Source of the DNA: AV80 sp035536995
Lineage (GTDB): Bacteria > Verrucomicrobiota > Verrucomicrobiia > Chthoniobacterales > UBA10450
Reading direction: 5' to 3'
Assembly: GCA_035536995.1 (NCBI GenBank)
Contig: DATLNB010000023.1
Coordinates: forward strand, 1 to 64,000
DNA: 64,000 bases
The position numbers and the translations under genes are program-made. Below the pieces are notes generated by a model. It was not told the origin of the DNA and ran no database searches. It saw only the letters and a list, made by a program, of their open reading frames with translations. Of this stretch, positions 1 to 7,640 are shown piece after piece; the stretch's first letter is position 1, and each line of letters starts with the position of its first letter.

Positions 1-89
1 CGCGCCTTTGGCGCTCACGCAGCTTCAGCCAGCGAGTTCTGAATCCGCCTCGAGAAATTCGCGTTTATTCGCGTGATTCGCGGGCAACT

Positions 90-313
90 CCTGAATCGCG
101 CCTTCAGCGCTGGTTCTATCGCGCGTTTGGTTCCTGGGGCGTTGCCCCAGGCTAAGTTGATATCGCGCCTTTGGCGCTCACGCAGCTTCAGCCAGCGAGT
201 TCTGAATCCGCCTCGAGAAAAATTCGCGTTTATTCGCGTGATTCGCGGGCAACTCCCGAATTGCGGCGCTGCGACCGGGAGCAAGAGCAAGAGCAAGAGT
301 AAGAGCAAGAGCA
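90..313. repeat. Composite intergenic repeat module, copy A
   Basis: The order of parts is: GAATCGCGCCTTCAGCGC; a hairpin CCTGGGGC-GTT-GCCCCAGG at 133-151; GATATCGCGCC-TTT-GGCGC (hairpin near 161-177); the element ATTCGCGTNNATTCGCGTGA and following GGGCAACTC near 225-255; then a GAGCAA hexamer array. The same parts in the same order recur at 3298-3555 (copy B). Bases 1-70 repeat the GGCGC hairpin and the TTCGCGTGATTCGCGGG part once more. Both full copies sit just beyond the 3' end of a minus-strand gene. No gene is visible in 1-402. Confidence 0.8.
279..313. repeat. (GAGCAA)n hexamer array
   Basis: About six units with one GAGTAA variant. It is followed at 313-333 by a perfect 9-bp-stem hairpin, AGGCGCTTG-GCA-CAAGCGCCT. 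The same hexamer recurs at 3502-3555 and 7885-7921, each time beyond the end of a minus-strand gene. Confidence 0.9.
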
Positions 314-360
314 GGCGCTTGGCACAAGCGCCTCTACATCAGCGCGTCGCTGCGCTCTGC

Positions 361-420
361 AGCGTTTCCTACTTCCTAAATCCTACTTCCTACTTTCCCC
401 CGCTACTTCCTACTTTTCCG
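361..420. repeat. (TTCCTAC)n heptamer array, reads GTAGGAA on the minus strand
   Basis: A degenerate array of TTCCTAC units. It overlaps the last codons of the PEP-CTERM gene: the TAG stop of that gene is part of a GTAGGAAGTAG unit. A matching array in the opposite direction lies on the other side of the gene at 2039-2094. Confidence 0.85.
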
Positions 421-1923
421 CGTGCGGCGCGCAAACGCGATCGCACCAGCGGCCAGCCCGGCGCCGATCCACGTTGCAGGCTCGGGGATTGGGACGAGCT
501 GCAGATCGGTGTCGTGATAGACAAGGTCGTAGCCAGTGGGGATGCCGGTTACCATGGCTGGGTTGAAGATTCCATCATGCGAAGCGAACGTTGCCAGGGT
601 GTAGGTCGTGACGCCGTCAGCGGCGCCGACGATCTGGAGGGCGCTCTCTCCGCCCAGTCTGAACTCGCCGGTGATCGCGAGCAGGTCGCTGAAGCTGCCG
701 CTTAAATTCGCCAGGTACGCCCCGCTGCCTTCGCCGGTATTGATATTTACGTCGCCGGTCAAAGTCAGGCTGCCCACGGTGGTCGATGTGCCGCCTGTGA
801 TCGTTCCGCCAAACGTATAAACATCGCCACCGATCGTTCCGGTGCCGCCGAGGGTGCCGCCGTTGTAAACATAAACGATCCCCTTCGCCGCGGAATTGTC
901 GCCATTCACCAGGAGCGCCCCGCCATCGATTTCGGTGATGCCGCTGTAGCTGTTCGTGCCGGTGAAGGTCACCGTGCCGGAGGTGACCTGGGTCGAGATG
1001 GTGGCGCCGGTCGCGCCGTTGCTAATGTCCCCGCTGGCGTTGATCTTCCCGGCGAAATAGACCGTTAGAAAGTTTGCGCCGCCGGTTCCCTGGATCGATC
1101 CGCTGATGGCCAACGGGTTCGTGGCTGAGTCGTTGGTAATCTCGAGGCTGCTCTTTGTCAGGATCGGGACAGAGATGATGTCGCCGGCGCTTGTGGCGGT
1201 CTGGACGATGGCGGCATTGTTGGAAACGCCATCGAAGGTGAGGGTGCTGCCCCCGCTCGGCGCGATGGTGTAATGGTGGGTGCCATCCGTATCGCCGATC
1301 GAGACCCTGCCGATCGAGCGTGAACTGTCGAGCGTCACGGTCACGTCGGTGGTGATATTGGTCATGTCGAACCGTGCACTGGAGCCAACGCCGTCTGCGA
1401 TCACGCCGCCGGACCAGTTCGCGGAGTTGCTCCAGTTCCCGGAGGCGTTCGCGCTCCAAGTGCCCGAGGCCGTTGGGGCCAGCGGGACCAGGCCGGGTGC
1501 GGGATCGGAGCGGGAAGGTGTGGTGGCAACGAAACCGGAGGAGAAGGTGGCGGTGGCGCGGTTGGAAGTGGCGCCAGCCACGGTGACGGAGCCGCCGGTG
1601 GTTTGCATGGCACTGCTCGTCAGGCTGGTCGTGGTGGCCTTAACGGTGTCGAGGGTCCAGCCCGAAGAAGGGGGCGAGAAGAGGAGGGTGTTCCAGAACT
1701 GCGCGATGCCCGGCTGAGCCTGAGCGGTGACCGGTTCGGGCGCGGCCACGGTGGCGAGTTCCGGTCTGGTAGCCGGATAAAAATTATCGAGCCAGGCGGT
1801 GGGATTTGTGAAGTCGAAGCGCAGCTTGGCGATCCAGGTGTTATCAGCAGCCAGGACCGCACCGGTGGTGACAAGGAGAAGGAGCCAGCGCACCGGCCGC
1901 CAGATACCACGCTTCAGCTTCAC
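403..1923 (-). CDS. PEP-CTERM sorting-domain surface protein with beta-strand repeats
   Basis: Predicted exported protein of 506 residues. An N-terminal signal peptide (basic MKLKRGIWRPVRW, then a leucine/valine-rich core ending near AVLAA) leads into a Ser/Thr/Gly-rich region with W-S-A-N-A-S-G-N-W-S type motifs and G-G-T-L-G-G-T-G-T-I-G-G beta-strand repeats typical of autotransporter-associated repeat proteins. The tail has the tripartite PEP-CTERM signal: VPIPEPATW, a hydrophobic segment, then FARRTRKSRK. Such tails are cleaved by exosortases, and one is encoded at 5935-7626. The stop codon lies in a GTAGGAA repeat. The exact surface function is unknown. Confidence 0.9.
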   Translation of the reverse strand: MKLKRGIWRPVRWLLLLVTTGAVLAADNTWIAKLRFDFTNPTAWLDNFYPATRPELATVAAPEPVTAQAQPGIAQFWNTLLFSPPSSGWTLDTVKATTTSLTSSAMQTTGGSVTVAGATSNRATATFSSGFVATTPSRSDPAPGLVPLAPTASGTWSANASGNWSNSANWSGGVIADGVGSSARFDMTNITTDVTVTLDSSRSIGRVSIGDTDGTHHYTIAPSGGSTLTFDGVSNNAAIVQTATSAGDIISVPILTKSSLEITNDSATNPLAISGSIQGTGGANFLTVYFAGKINASGDISNGATGATISTQVTSGTVTFTGTNSYSGITEIDGGALLVNGDNSAAKGIVYVYNGGTLGGTGTIGGDVYTFGGTITGGTSTTVGSLTLTGDVNINTGEGSGAYLANLSGSFSDLLAITGEFRLGGESALQIVGAADGVTTYTLATFASHDGIFNPAMVTGIPTGYDLVYHDTDLQLVPIPEPATWIGAGLAAGAIAFARRTRKSRK

Positions 1924-2038
1924 GGGAGCGATTGGAAACGGAGGGCGTGGATGAAGTCAATGCAAAAATTATGGGGAATGGAGTGGGGTGGGGTAATTAC
2001 GTTGAACCGTGAAATATTTTTCGGGCGGTGGAGATCGA

Positions 2039-2094
2039 AAGTAGGAAGTAGGAAGTAGGAAGTAGGAAGTAGGAAGTAGGAAGTAGGAAGTAGG
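2039..2094. repeat. (GTAGGAA)8 heptamer array
   Basis: Eight near-perfect head-to-tail GTAGGAA units upstream of the PEP-CTERM gene. With the TTCCTAC array at 361-420 it forms an inverted pair around that gene. There are no spacers, so this is not a CRISPR array. Confidence 0.95.
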
Positions 2095-2104
2095 GAAACC
2101 GGCA

Positions 2105-2600
2105 GGGCAGCTTGCCAGCCGTAGCCCCGGGACGCGGTTCCGATGAATCTGGAAGCCAGGAAGCCATGAAAGAGGCAAGGCGGGGAAGAATTAGGAAAGC
2201 AGGAACTCAGGAAAAGATGATGCAGACGAAGGTGCCGCGACGCGCTTCCGATGAATCTGGAAGTCAGGAAGTGATGAAAGGGGGCGGGGACGAATCAGGA
2301 AAGCAGGAACTCAGGAAAAGATGATGCAAACAAAAGCGTCCGCGACTGTTCCAATGAATTGGGAAATCAGGAAGCCATCAATTCCTAAAAATCCTTTACT
2401 GCTTTCCTGATTCTCCGCTGCATTCCTGGCTTCCTGGCTTCGAGATTCCTTCCTGCTTTGCTGCTTTCCTGCCTCTCTGCTGCCTTCCTGGGCTTCCTGG
2501 CTCCCAGATTCGTTCCTGCTTTCCTGCGTTCCTGATTCCCCGCTGCCTTCCTGGGCTTGCTGGCTTCCAGATTCGTTCCTGCTTTCCTGATTCTCTGTTT
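2105..2600. repeat. Large inverted pair of GGAAGCCAGGAA-type repeats
   Basis: The left half (about 2140-2325) holds two copies of a unit reading GAATCTGGAAGCCAGGAAG then AGGAAAGCAGGAACTCAGG. The right half (about 2390-2600) holds about three copies of the reverse complement (TTCCTGCTTTCCTGATTC, GCTTCCTGGCTTCCAGATTC). About 60 bases separate the halves. The minus-strand open frame across it (2311-2730) is Glu/Ser/Gln/Arg-rich, low-complexity and looks non-genic. The rest of 1924-2739 shows no gene. Confidence 0.8.
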
Positions 2601-2739
2601 GGGGACGCAATTGTCTTCGAAACTCTGTTTCGCCGCCCGGCTCTGCTCGAACTCGCCGCGCCAAGTGGGTTGGAATCTGATTTCCCGCACACAGTAATTT
2701 CAGCGTTACGGTTTTCTTCCCGTATGCCATTCTTTACCC

Positions 2740-2952
2740 ATGACTCGTGATGCCCTCCAGACAGCTGTTCGCGAAGGAATCCCGTTTGCCATCAACATGG
2801 CTGACGGGAAGAGCTATGAAGTACGAGAGCCGTGGAAGATCGCGATCGGTCAGAGCCGGATCGTTGTCCTCGACGACCGGGACCTTCCTCACATGCTGCC
2901 GATGCTGACAATGACCGGGATCAGTTACCTGGGAACCGGCCACGGCGCGTAG
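2740..2952 (+). CDS. Small conserved-type hypothetical protein
   Basis: A 70-residue protein, MTRDALQTAVREGIPFAI..., with the pattern F-A-I-N-M-A-D-G-K-S-Y-E-V, then W-K-I-A-I-G, then V-V-L-D-D-R. It resembles a group of about 70-residue proteins common in Planctomycetes and Verrucomicrobia that read xPFxxxxxDGxxxxVxxP and have no known function. It is predicted to be all-beta, soluble and cytoplasmic. It stands alone between repeat-filled gaps. Coding is supported by balanced composition and a clear ATG start, but no role can be assigned. Confidence 0.6.
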   Translation: MTRDALQTAVREGIPFAINMADGKSYEVREPWKIAIGQSRIVVLDDRDLPHMLPMLTMTGISYLGTGHGA

Positions 2953-2969
2953 ACGGCCCCGTCAATTTA

Positions 2970-3255
2970 GCCCCCTCGTTCCCAAGCTCCGGCTTGGGAA
3001 TGACAGTGTCTTCGAAGCTTTGCTTCGGACGCGTTGTTGCCCATCGAGCGCCAACGAAGCTGGAGCTTGGGAACGAGGAGCAGGAGCAAGCCGACCGAGA
3101 AGGGCACGAACGATCGTTCGGAGCTTCTTGTGCGTGGCCCGAGGTGCCCGCGAATCACGCGAATGAGCGCGAATTTCTGAGGCGCGGTAGCGACGGCGCT
3201 CAGTCGGCCGTTTGTCATCCTGAGCGAAGCGCAGCGAAGTCGAAGGATCTCTGAT
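2970..3255. repeat. Cluster of REP-like palindromes
   Basis: A hairpin TTCCCAAGC-TCCG-GCTTGGGAA lies at 2979-3000 in a CCTCGTTCCCAAGC context, with a facing GAGCTTGGGAACGAGG at about 3064-3080. The block CCGCGAATCACGCGAAT (3150-3170) is the reverse of the ATTCGCGTGATTCGCGGG element seen elsewhere. The segment 3213-3252 reads CATCCTGAGCGAAGCGCAGC and continues GAAGTCGAAGGATCTC, a repeat known from many phyla. A shortened form of the last, sharing GAAGGATCTCTGATTAT, is at 7830-7850. No gene is seen in 2953-3608. Confidence 0.8.
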
Positions 3256-3297
3256 TATCTCTCGGCGCTCGGGCGTGGCAACCAGAGGGCCGCCATT

Positions 3298-3615
3298 TGA
3301 ATCGCGCTTTCAGCGCTCTTGCGTAGGGAGGCGTTTCGTTCCTGGGGCGTTGCCCCAGGCTGAATTGATATCGCGCCTTTGGCGCTCGATTGGACAGCGA
3401 TCCCGCGGCGGGGGGACTATCGCTTACACAGAGCCTCAAAAAAAATTCGCGTCCATTCGCGTGATTCGCGGGCAACTCCGAATCGCGGTGCTGCCGATGG
3501 GGAGCAAGAGCAAGAGCAAGAGCAAGAGCAAGAGCAAGAGCAAGAGCAAGAGCAAGCCGGCCCGCCTTCCGTCCCGTTCCGCGTTTCCTACTTCCTACTT
3601 CCTACTTCCTACTTC
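3298..3615. repeat. Composite intergenic repeat module, copy B, with hexamer and heptamer arrays
   Basis: This has the same part order as 90-420: GAATCGCGCTTTCAGCGC, hairpin CCTGGGGC-GTT-GCCCCAGG (3341-3359), GATATCGCGCCTTTGGCGC, ATTCGCGTGATTCGCGGGC, (GAGCAA)9 at 3502-3555, then (TTCCTAC)n at 3584-3615. The last array supplies the stop codon of the TPR protein gene that follows. Confidence 0.85.
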
Positions 3616-5450
3616 GGAATTCCCGCGATCAGCGCGGCTTCTTCTGGCAGCAGCCGGGTCACATCGACCTCGCGCAGCTCGGTCGCGGCGTCTTCGGATT
3701 TGCCGTTGGCGGCGAGGACGGCGGCGTGAATGGCCAGGACGGAATGAGTCAACGCGTTCCGCGCGACCTGGATATTGGAGTAGGTGTCCATCGCGTCGCT
3801 GTATTTGCCCAGTTTCAAGCGGGCCAACGCCAGCAGGGTCCGATGCGGCAGGCTGGCGGGCTCCTTCTCAACAAGCGTGCGGGCGAGCTGTTCGATTTTT
3901 TCGATTTCTTCGTTGCCGGCGGGTGACGCGTCCGGGGCGGGAGAGGAGGACGACGCATCAGACGAGGACGGCACGGCATCAGACGAGGACGGCACGGCGG
4001 CCGTCCCTCCAAGAAGAAGAAGGCGCATGTACGCTTCGTCGTTCTGGACCGCGGGGTCGTTAGGCCAATTCACCAGCATCTCAGCCAGGACCCCGTGGAT
4101 CTTCTTTGTGTCGCGGGTGGTTTCGGCGAGGCGCAACCGGCCCTGGTGCGCCGCCCGGAGGCGCGGCGCTTCCGCGGCTGCTTCATCGTAGGCCGCGCGC
4201 GCGATCTCGCTCGCCCCGTTCTTCTCGGCGTAACCGGCCAGCATCAAAAGCTTTTGCGGATCGCCGTGGGCCGACTCCAGCGCGCGCTGCCAGTTGTTCT
4301 CGGACGCCGCTTTCTCGTTCAGCTGCGCGTTGCAGCGCGCGAGATACATTTTCTGCACAACGGGATCGAGCGGGAAGGTATCGCGATCGAGCAGGTTCTT
4401 GATCTCGCGCCAATCACCGAGGCCGCCGAGCGCGTCGAGCCGTTGCAAAAAGAGATCGCGCGAAAGCATCGATTTATCGAGCGGGATCGCGTCGAGCACG
4501 CGCTGGAATTCGGTCTTGCCGTTGAGCCAGGTAGCGAGCGCGGCCATCTCTTCCGGCGCGCCGTTTTTCCAGCGCTCCACGGCCTGGGCAATCAAATCTG
4601 CCTTCGCCTCCTTTTGCTCGCGGATTTTCAGATCGATCGCGAGCAGCTTCTGCGGGGCGCGGGCCAGGGGATGGCGCTCGAGCTTGTCGGATAACTCCGG
4701 GCCGGTCAGCGGAAATTTGTCCGGCGCTTTCTCCTGGTTGACGAGGGTCTGGGCAAGGACGGTGAGCGCGTCGAGGCTGGCGGCGTCGGTCTGCTCGCCG
4801 ACCCGTTTCATCCAGCTCCAGCCTTCTTCGCGCCAGGCTTCGCTCCCCCCGGAAATCGCGATCTCGATCAGGGCGGCCTGAAGTTTCTCCCGGTTCGTGG
4901 CGGCGGGATCGTTGAAAACTTTCTGGAGCGACTCATGGGCTTCGATCGGCGCGCCGTGGCGGAGGGCGAGCTGGGCGGCAAGCAGACGGTCGATCGGTTT
5001 GGTGCCTTCGAACTTCCCGGTGAGCAAGGCGTCGATGGCGCGTTTGGCCCGGGTATCGTCGCCGGCCAGGAGCGCGACCGACGCTTCATCAACGAGATCG
5101 GCCCGGGTCAGGTTATCGCCGAGGCGGTCCCAGAACTCGAGCGCCTGGGCCTGCCGGGTGCGGGAAAGGAAACGCGCCACCGCGCGGATCGCTTCCGGCT
5201 CGTTAGGCCAAAGCTGGTAGGCCGCCGTGGCCTTTTTCCGGGCGTCGTTCCACTGTTCCTTCTCGATCAGCTCCATTGCTTCCCGCGCCTGCCGCCTGGC
5301 CTGCCATGCTTTGATGAAATGAAGCGTAGGCCGACCGAGGAAGACGACAGCGAGGATCAGGACGGCGGCGCTGGCCGCGAGGATGAGGAGGCGCTTGCGG
5401 CGTCTGCGGCGCAGCCGCAGCTCCTCGTCTGTTAACATGATGTCGTCCAT
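3609..5450 (-). CDS. TPR-rich single-pass membrane protein
   Basis: 613 residues. A charged N-terminus (LRLRRRRRKR) precedes one transmembrane helix at about residues 19-38 (LLILAASAAVLILAVVFLG). The rest is helical, with repeated TPR-like patterns (A-R-E-A-M-E-L-I-E-K-E-Q-W-N-D-A-R; A-A-Y-Q-L-W-P-N-E-P-E-A). The large domain is probably periplasmic. Near residues 480-505 a tandem SSSDAVPSSSDAS stretch is encoded by duplicated CAGACGAGGACGGCACGG units (about 3960-4005). TPR proteins are common beside exosortase/EPS genes, where PrsT-like members assist export; that role is inference here. The stop TAG comes from a GTAGGAA repeat unit. Confidence 0.75.
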   Translation of the reverse strand: MDDIMLTDEELRLRRRRRKRLLILAASAAVLILAVVFLGRPTLHFIKAWQARRQAREAMELIEKEQWNDARKKATAAYQLWPNEPEAIRAVARFLSRTRQAQALEFWDRLGDNLTRADLVDEASVALLAGDDTRAKRAIDALLTGKFEGTKPIDRLLAAQLALRHGAPIEAHESLQKVFNDPAATNREKLQAALIEIAISGGSEAWREEGWSWMKRVGEQTDAASLDALTVLAQTLVNQEKAPDKFPLTGPELSDKLERHPLARAPQKLLAIDLKIREQKEAKADLIAQAVERWKNGAPEEMAALATWLNGKTEFQRVLDAIPLDKSMLSRDLFLQRLDALGGLGDWREIKNLLDRDTFPLDPVVQKMYLARCNAQLNEKAASENNWQRALESAHGDPQKLLMLAGYAEKNGASEIARAAYDEAAAEAPRLRAAHQGRLRLAETTRDTKKIHGVLAEMLVNWPNDPAVQNDEAYMRLLLLGGTAAVPSSSDAVPSSSDASSSSPAPDASPAGNEEIEKIEQLARTLVEKEPASLPHRTLLALARLKLGKYSDAMDTYSNIQVARNALTHSVLAIHAAVLAANGKSEDAATELREVDVTRLLPEEAALIAGIPK

Positions 5451-5454
5451 GAAG

Positions 5455-5547
5455 CGAAGTAGAAGGGCTAAAGGCTAAAGAGAAAGTCGGAGAACGAATC
5501 GAAGAAGTAGAAAGGCTAAAGGCTAAAGTAGAAAGTCGGAGAACGAA
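5455..5547. repeat. Two tandem copies of a 47-bp unit (left arm region of IVP element 1)
   Basis: The unit runs GAAGTAGAAAGGCTAAAGGC, then TAAAG, then GAAAGTCGGAGAACGAA. Copies end at about 5498 and 5547. The second copy contains the left arm of the perfect inverted repeat around the IVP gene; its other arm is at 5911-5940. Confidence 0.9.
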
Positions 5548-5940
5548 CTAGGGGCGGGGCTTGCGTTGGCGATTCAGGGTTCTTCCGGTGGCGGTGAAAA
5601 TCGCTAACAATTCGGTGGATTCTTTGTGCAATGTCCGCGCAGTCTCATTCGATGCGATCCCGGACTCCATCAAAAGCTCAAGCCAATATTGGGTCTCGGA
5701 CGCTTCCTTCTGAACCGTGCCGATTTTGTTGAAGAAGTCTGCGCGGGAAACACTGCGGTTCGCCTCGCGATAATTTGCGCCGATGGAGGTGGCCGACCGC
5801 AATAGTTGCCGGCTCAAAATATCGGCATCTCTGGTGCGTGGCATGGCAGACGCAAATTTGATAACGGCGAGCGAGAACACCTTCGTCCGCCGTTCCAGGT
5901 CTTTCTCCATTTTCTACTTTAGCCTTTAGCCTTTCTACTT
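5505..5940. mobile_element. IVS-like element 1: IVP gene between perfect 30-bp inverted repeats
   Basis: Bases 5505-5534 (AAGTAGAAAGGCTAAAGGCT...) and 5911-5940 are exact reverse complements over 30 bp, with GGCTAAA-type subrepeats inside each arm. The enclosed sequence is almost entirely the IVP gene. The right arm supplies the TAG stop of the exosortase gene upstream; the left arm precedes the TPR gene. When transcribed, the arms could form a long stem with the IVP coding region as the loop, as in 23S rRNA intervening sequences. Mobility is inferred. Confidence 0.6.
5548..5910 (-). CDS. Four-helix-bundle protein, 23S rRNA intervening-sequence-protein (IVP) family, copy 1
   Basis: 120 residues, the usual size for this family. 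Family-like motifs are RRTKVFSLAVI at the start, MPRTRDAD, QLLRSATSIGANYREANRS in helix 2, EASETQYWLELL in helix 3 and LHKESTELLAIF in helix 4. The family includes ORFs in Leptospira and Coxiella 23S rRNA intervening sequences and the Avd accessory protein of diversity-generating retroelements; its molecular role is poorly known, though nucleic-acid binding has been proposed. No reverse transcriptase is nearby. It is co-oriented with the flanking exosortase and TPR genes, starts 25 bases after the exosortase stop and is enclosed by the 30-bp inverted repeats. Confidence 0.9.
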   Translation of the reverse strand: MEKDLERRTKVFSLAVIKFASAMPRTRDADILSRQLLRSATSIGANYREANRSVSRADFFNKIGTVQKEASETQYWLELLMESGIASNETARTLHKESTELLAIFTATGRTLNRQRKPRP

Positions 5941-7626
5941 TTCCACCACTACGTCGCGAACGAGCTGGCCAAACCTCCCCTCCGCTTCCTCATCTCCCAT
6001 CACCCCGGCGCCCATCACCACTACCTCCAGCACCTGTTGGCCGAGGTTGCGAATGCCGTTTCGGACGACGCGGACGCGCGCGGCCATCGACCACTCAGGC
6101 TGGACGCCGGCGGCCAGCTCGGCGTCGGGCCGGGTTTCGCCGCGACGGATCTTGTCTTCCTGCAGACAAAAGAAAGTGTGCGCGACTGCGTTGCCGTGGG
6201 TCTGCTTGAAGATGACGTGCCGGGCCGCGATCTCGATGTCGCCCGGCCCGCGATAAACTTTCGCGCCGCGATCGGCGACCATTGTCCAGCCGGCGCTCGG
6301 CAAACAGATATCGGGCCGGTGGGCCCGCGCCCGAAGAACGCTCGCGCTCCCCGGGTTCCAGCGAAAGAAGAAGAGATAATTCGTCAGCGCCGAGCTCGGA
6401 GAGGGGGGCGCCCCGGCCGGGTTGAGCGACGATTTCCAAACCACCTCCCGGCCTTCATCGAACCGCAGGGTCTGCCGAACCTGGTCCTCAATCTTGAGCT
6501 CGCGGAACCCCGGCGCCTTCTCCGGCGGCCGCACCGTCCAGCCGCCGATAACCGTGAGATCTTTCTCGTGCGATCGGTACCACGATTCGACGCCGATTTC
6601 GACGGCGAGCACCCACAGCAAGCAAATTAGGAAGTAGGATTTAGGAAGTAGGAAACGCTGAGATGCTGCTTCAATGCCGATGGTTGCCTCTCCGTTTCCG
6701 TTTCCTACTTCAGAATTCCTACTTCCTACTTTGTCGCGGTCGAGGGCCTTGGTGAGCAATAGCGACCCAAGGAACACGACGGCGACGATGGTGTATCCCG
6801 CGATGTCGTGCCATCGCTCGACGGCGGCGACGCTGTCGGTCGCGGCGACCCAGACAAGGAAGAAGGCGCGCCCGAAATTCGCCAGGATGGCAATGACGAC
6901 CGCGCCCAGCACGAGGAAGAAACGGCGGGGGACGGAGAGGCGTTTCAATTCGCCAAAAAGGAGACCGATCATGAGCGAGGTCTGGAGTGAGCGCACCCCG
7001 CTGCACGCTTCGCTGACGCCGACGAGCCCGGTGCTGACCCGGATCAGGTTGCCTTCGAGCTGCGCAGGAATGCCGCAGAGCGTGATCGCCTCGGTGGCCA
7101 CGGCCGCAGCCACGCGCATGAGGCCCTGCACGATTGGTTGCTCGATCGGCGAGATCCACGGCACCGCGACGAAGAAGAACGCGACCGGAAATCCAAAGTG
7201 CCGGACCCAGGGCATGCCGCCGATCCACCAGATGACGATCAGCGTTATCGCCGCAACCGCCGCCGCGTGGACCCAGCCGAGCGGCCGCCAATCCGGGTTC
7301 GCCACCTCGAAAAGCCGGACCGGGGCGAGGACAAGGAGGGCCAGGATCGCCGCCGCGATCACGACTCCTATGCCCGTTCTGCTTTGGAGCTTGGAGCTTG
7401 GAGCTTGGACCCTTGCCGCGTGAGCGGCTGGCCGGTCTTCCCACCGCAGCCAGAAAAGGAGAAGCGCAAAAAAGGGAACGAACCACCCGTAACTATATTG
7501 TTCGTTAACCGACCACTCGTCGCTGAGGTGCCGGCAAAGGATGAACCAGAGGGCGAACATCGCCAGCCCCGCCACGATGATGGGCAGGCGACTCGGTTTG
7601 GTGGTTGGCTCGATCGCGGAATTCAA
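5935..7626 (-). CDS. Exosortase with C-terminal EpsI-like domain
   Basis: A polytopic membrane transpeptidase-like protein that would cleave PEP-CTERM tails. The expected catalytic residues are visible: Cys in EACSGVRS (about residue 207 from this start), Arg in NFGRAFF (about 250) and His in WHDIAGY (about 273), all within predicted membrane helices. A soluble EpsI-like domain follows (from WYRSHEKDL to VVVEK). The open frame extends back to 7920, but those 98 residues are translated repeats (poly-Leu, SAFQLFSISAF), so I place the start at TTG 7626; ATG 7560 is an alternative. Two repeat insertions lie in frame inside the gene (6624-6732 and 7383-7410). Its neighbours are EPS genes, as expected for exosortases. 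Confidence 0.88.
   Translation of the reverse strand: MNSAIEPTTKPSRLPIIVAGLAMFALWFILCRHLSDEWSVNEQYSYGWFVPFFALLLFWLRWEDRPAAHAARVQAPSSKLQSRTGIGVVIAAAILALLVLAPVRLFEVANPDWRPLGWVHAAAVAAITLIVIWWIGGMPWVRHFGFPVAFFFVAVPWISPIEQPIVQGLMRVAAAVATEAITLCGIPAQLEGNLIRVSTGLVGVSEACSGVRSLQTSLMIGLLFGELKRLSVPRRFFLVLGAVVIAILANFGRAFFLVWVAATDSVAAVERWHDIAGYTIVAVVFLGSLLLTKALDRDKVGSRNSEVGNGNGEATIGIEAASQRFLLPKSYFLICLLWVLAVEIGVESWYRSHEKDLTVIGGWTVRPPEKAPGFRELKIEDQVRQTLRFDEGREVVWKSSLNPAGAPPSPSSALTNYLFFFRWNPGSASVLRARAHRPDICLPSAGWTMVADRGAKVYRGPGDIEIAARHVIFKQTHGNAVAHTFFCLQEDKIRRGETRPDAELAAGVQPEWSMAARVRVVRNGIRNLGQQVLEVVVMGAGVMGDEEAEGRFGQLVRDVVVEK
6624..6732. repeat. Empty inverted GTAGGAA repeat pair inside the exosortase gene
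   Basis: Left arm 6624-6656 (AAATTAGGAAGTAGGATTTA...) and right arm 6700-6732 are reverse complements at 29 of 33 positions, with a 43-bp spacer. The reading frame stays open and encodes a linker (VGSRNSEVGNGNG ... ASQRFLLPKSYF) between the exosortase core and the EpsI-like part. Confidence 0.85.
7383..7410. repeat. (GGAGCTT)n array inside the exosortase gene
   Basis: Four GGAGCTT-type units, in frame. On the minus strand they encode VQAPSSKLQS in the hydrophilic loop after the WLRWEDRPAAH segment. The same repeat type recurs at 53819-53970 and 59082-59140. Confidence 0.85.
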
Positions 7627-7640
7627 AGCGGGCAGTATAG

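Noticed and set aside
2039..2094. Possible CRISPR array
   Set aside because: Units are directly adjacent with no spacers, and no cas genes are in the window. The same holds for arrays at 8690-8753 and 3502-3555.
2311..2730. 139-residue Ser/Gln/Glu/Arg-rich open frame
   Set aside because: It is a translation of a repeat array with no folded-domain composition; similar frames exist in other phases of the same repeats.
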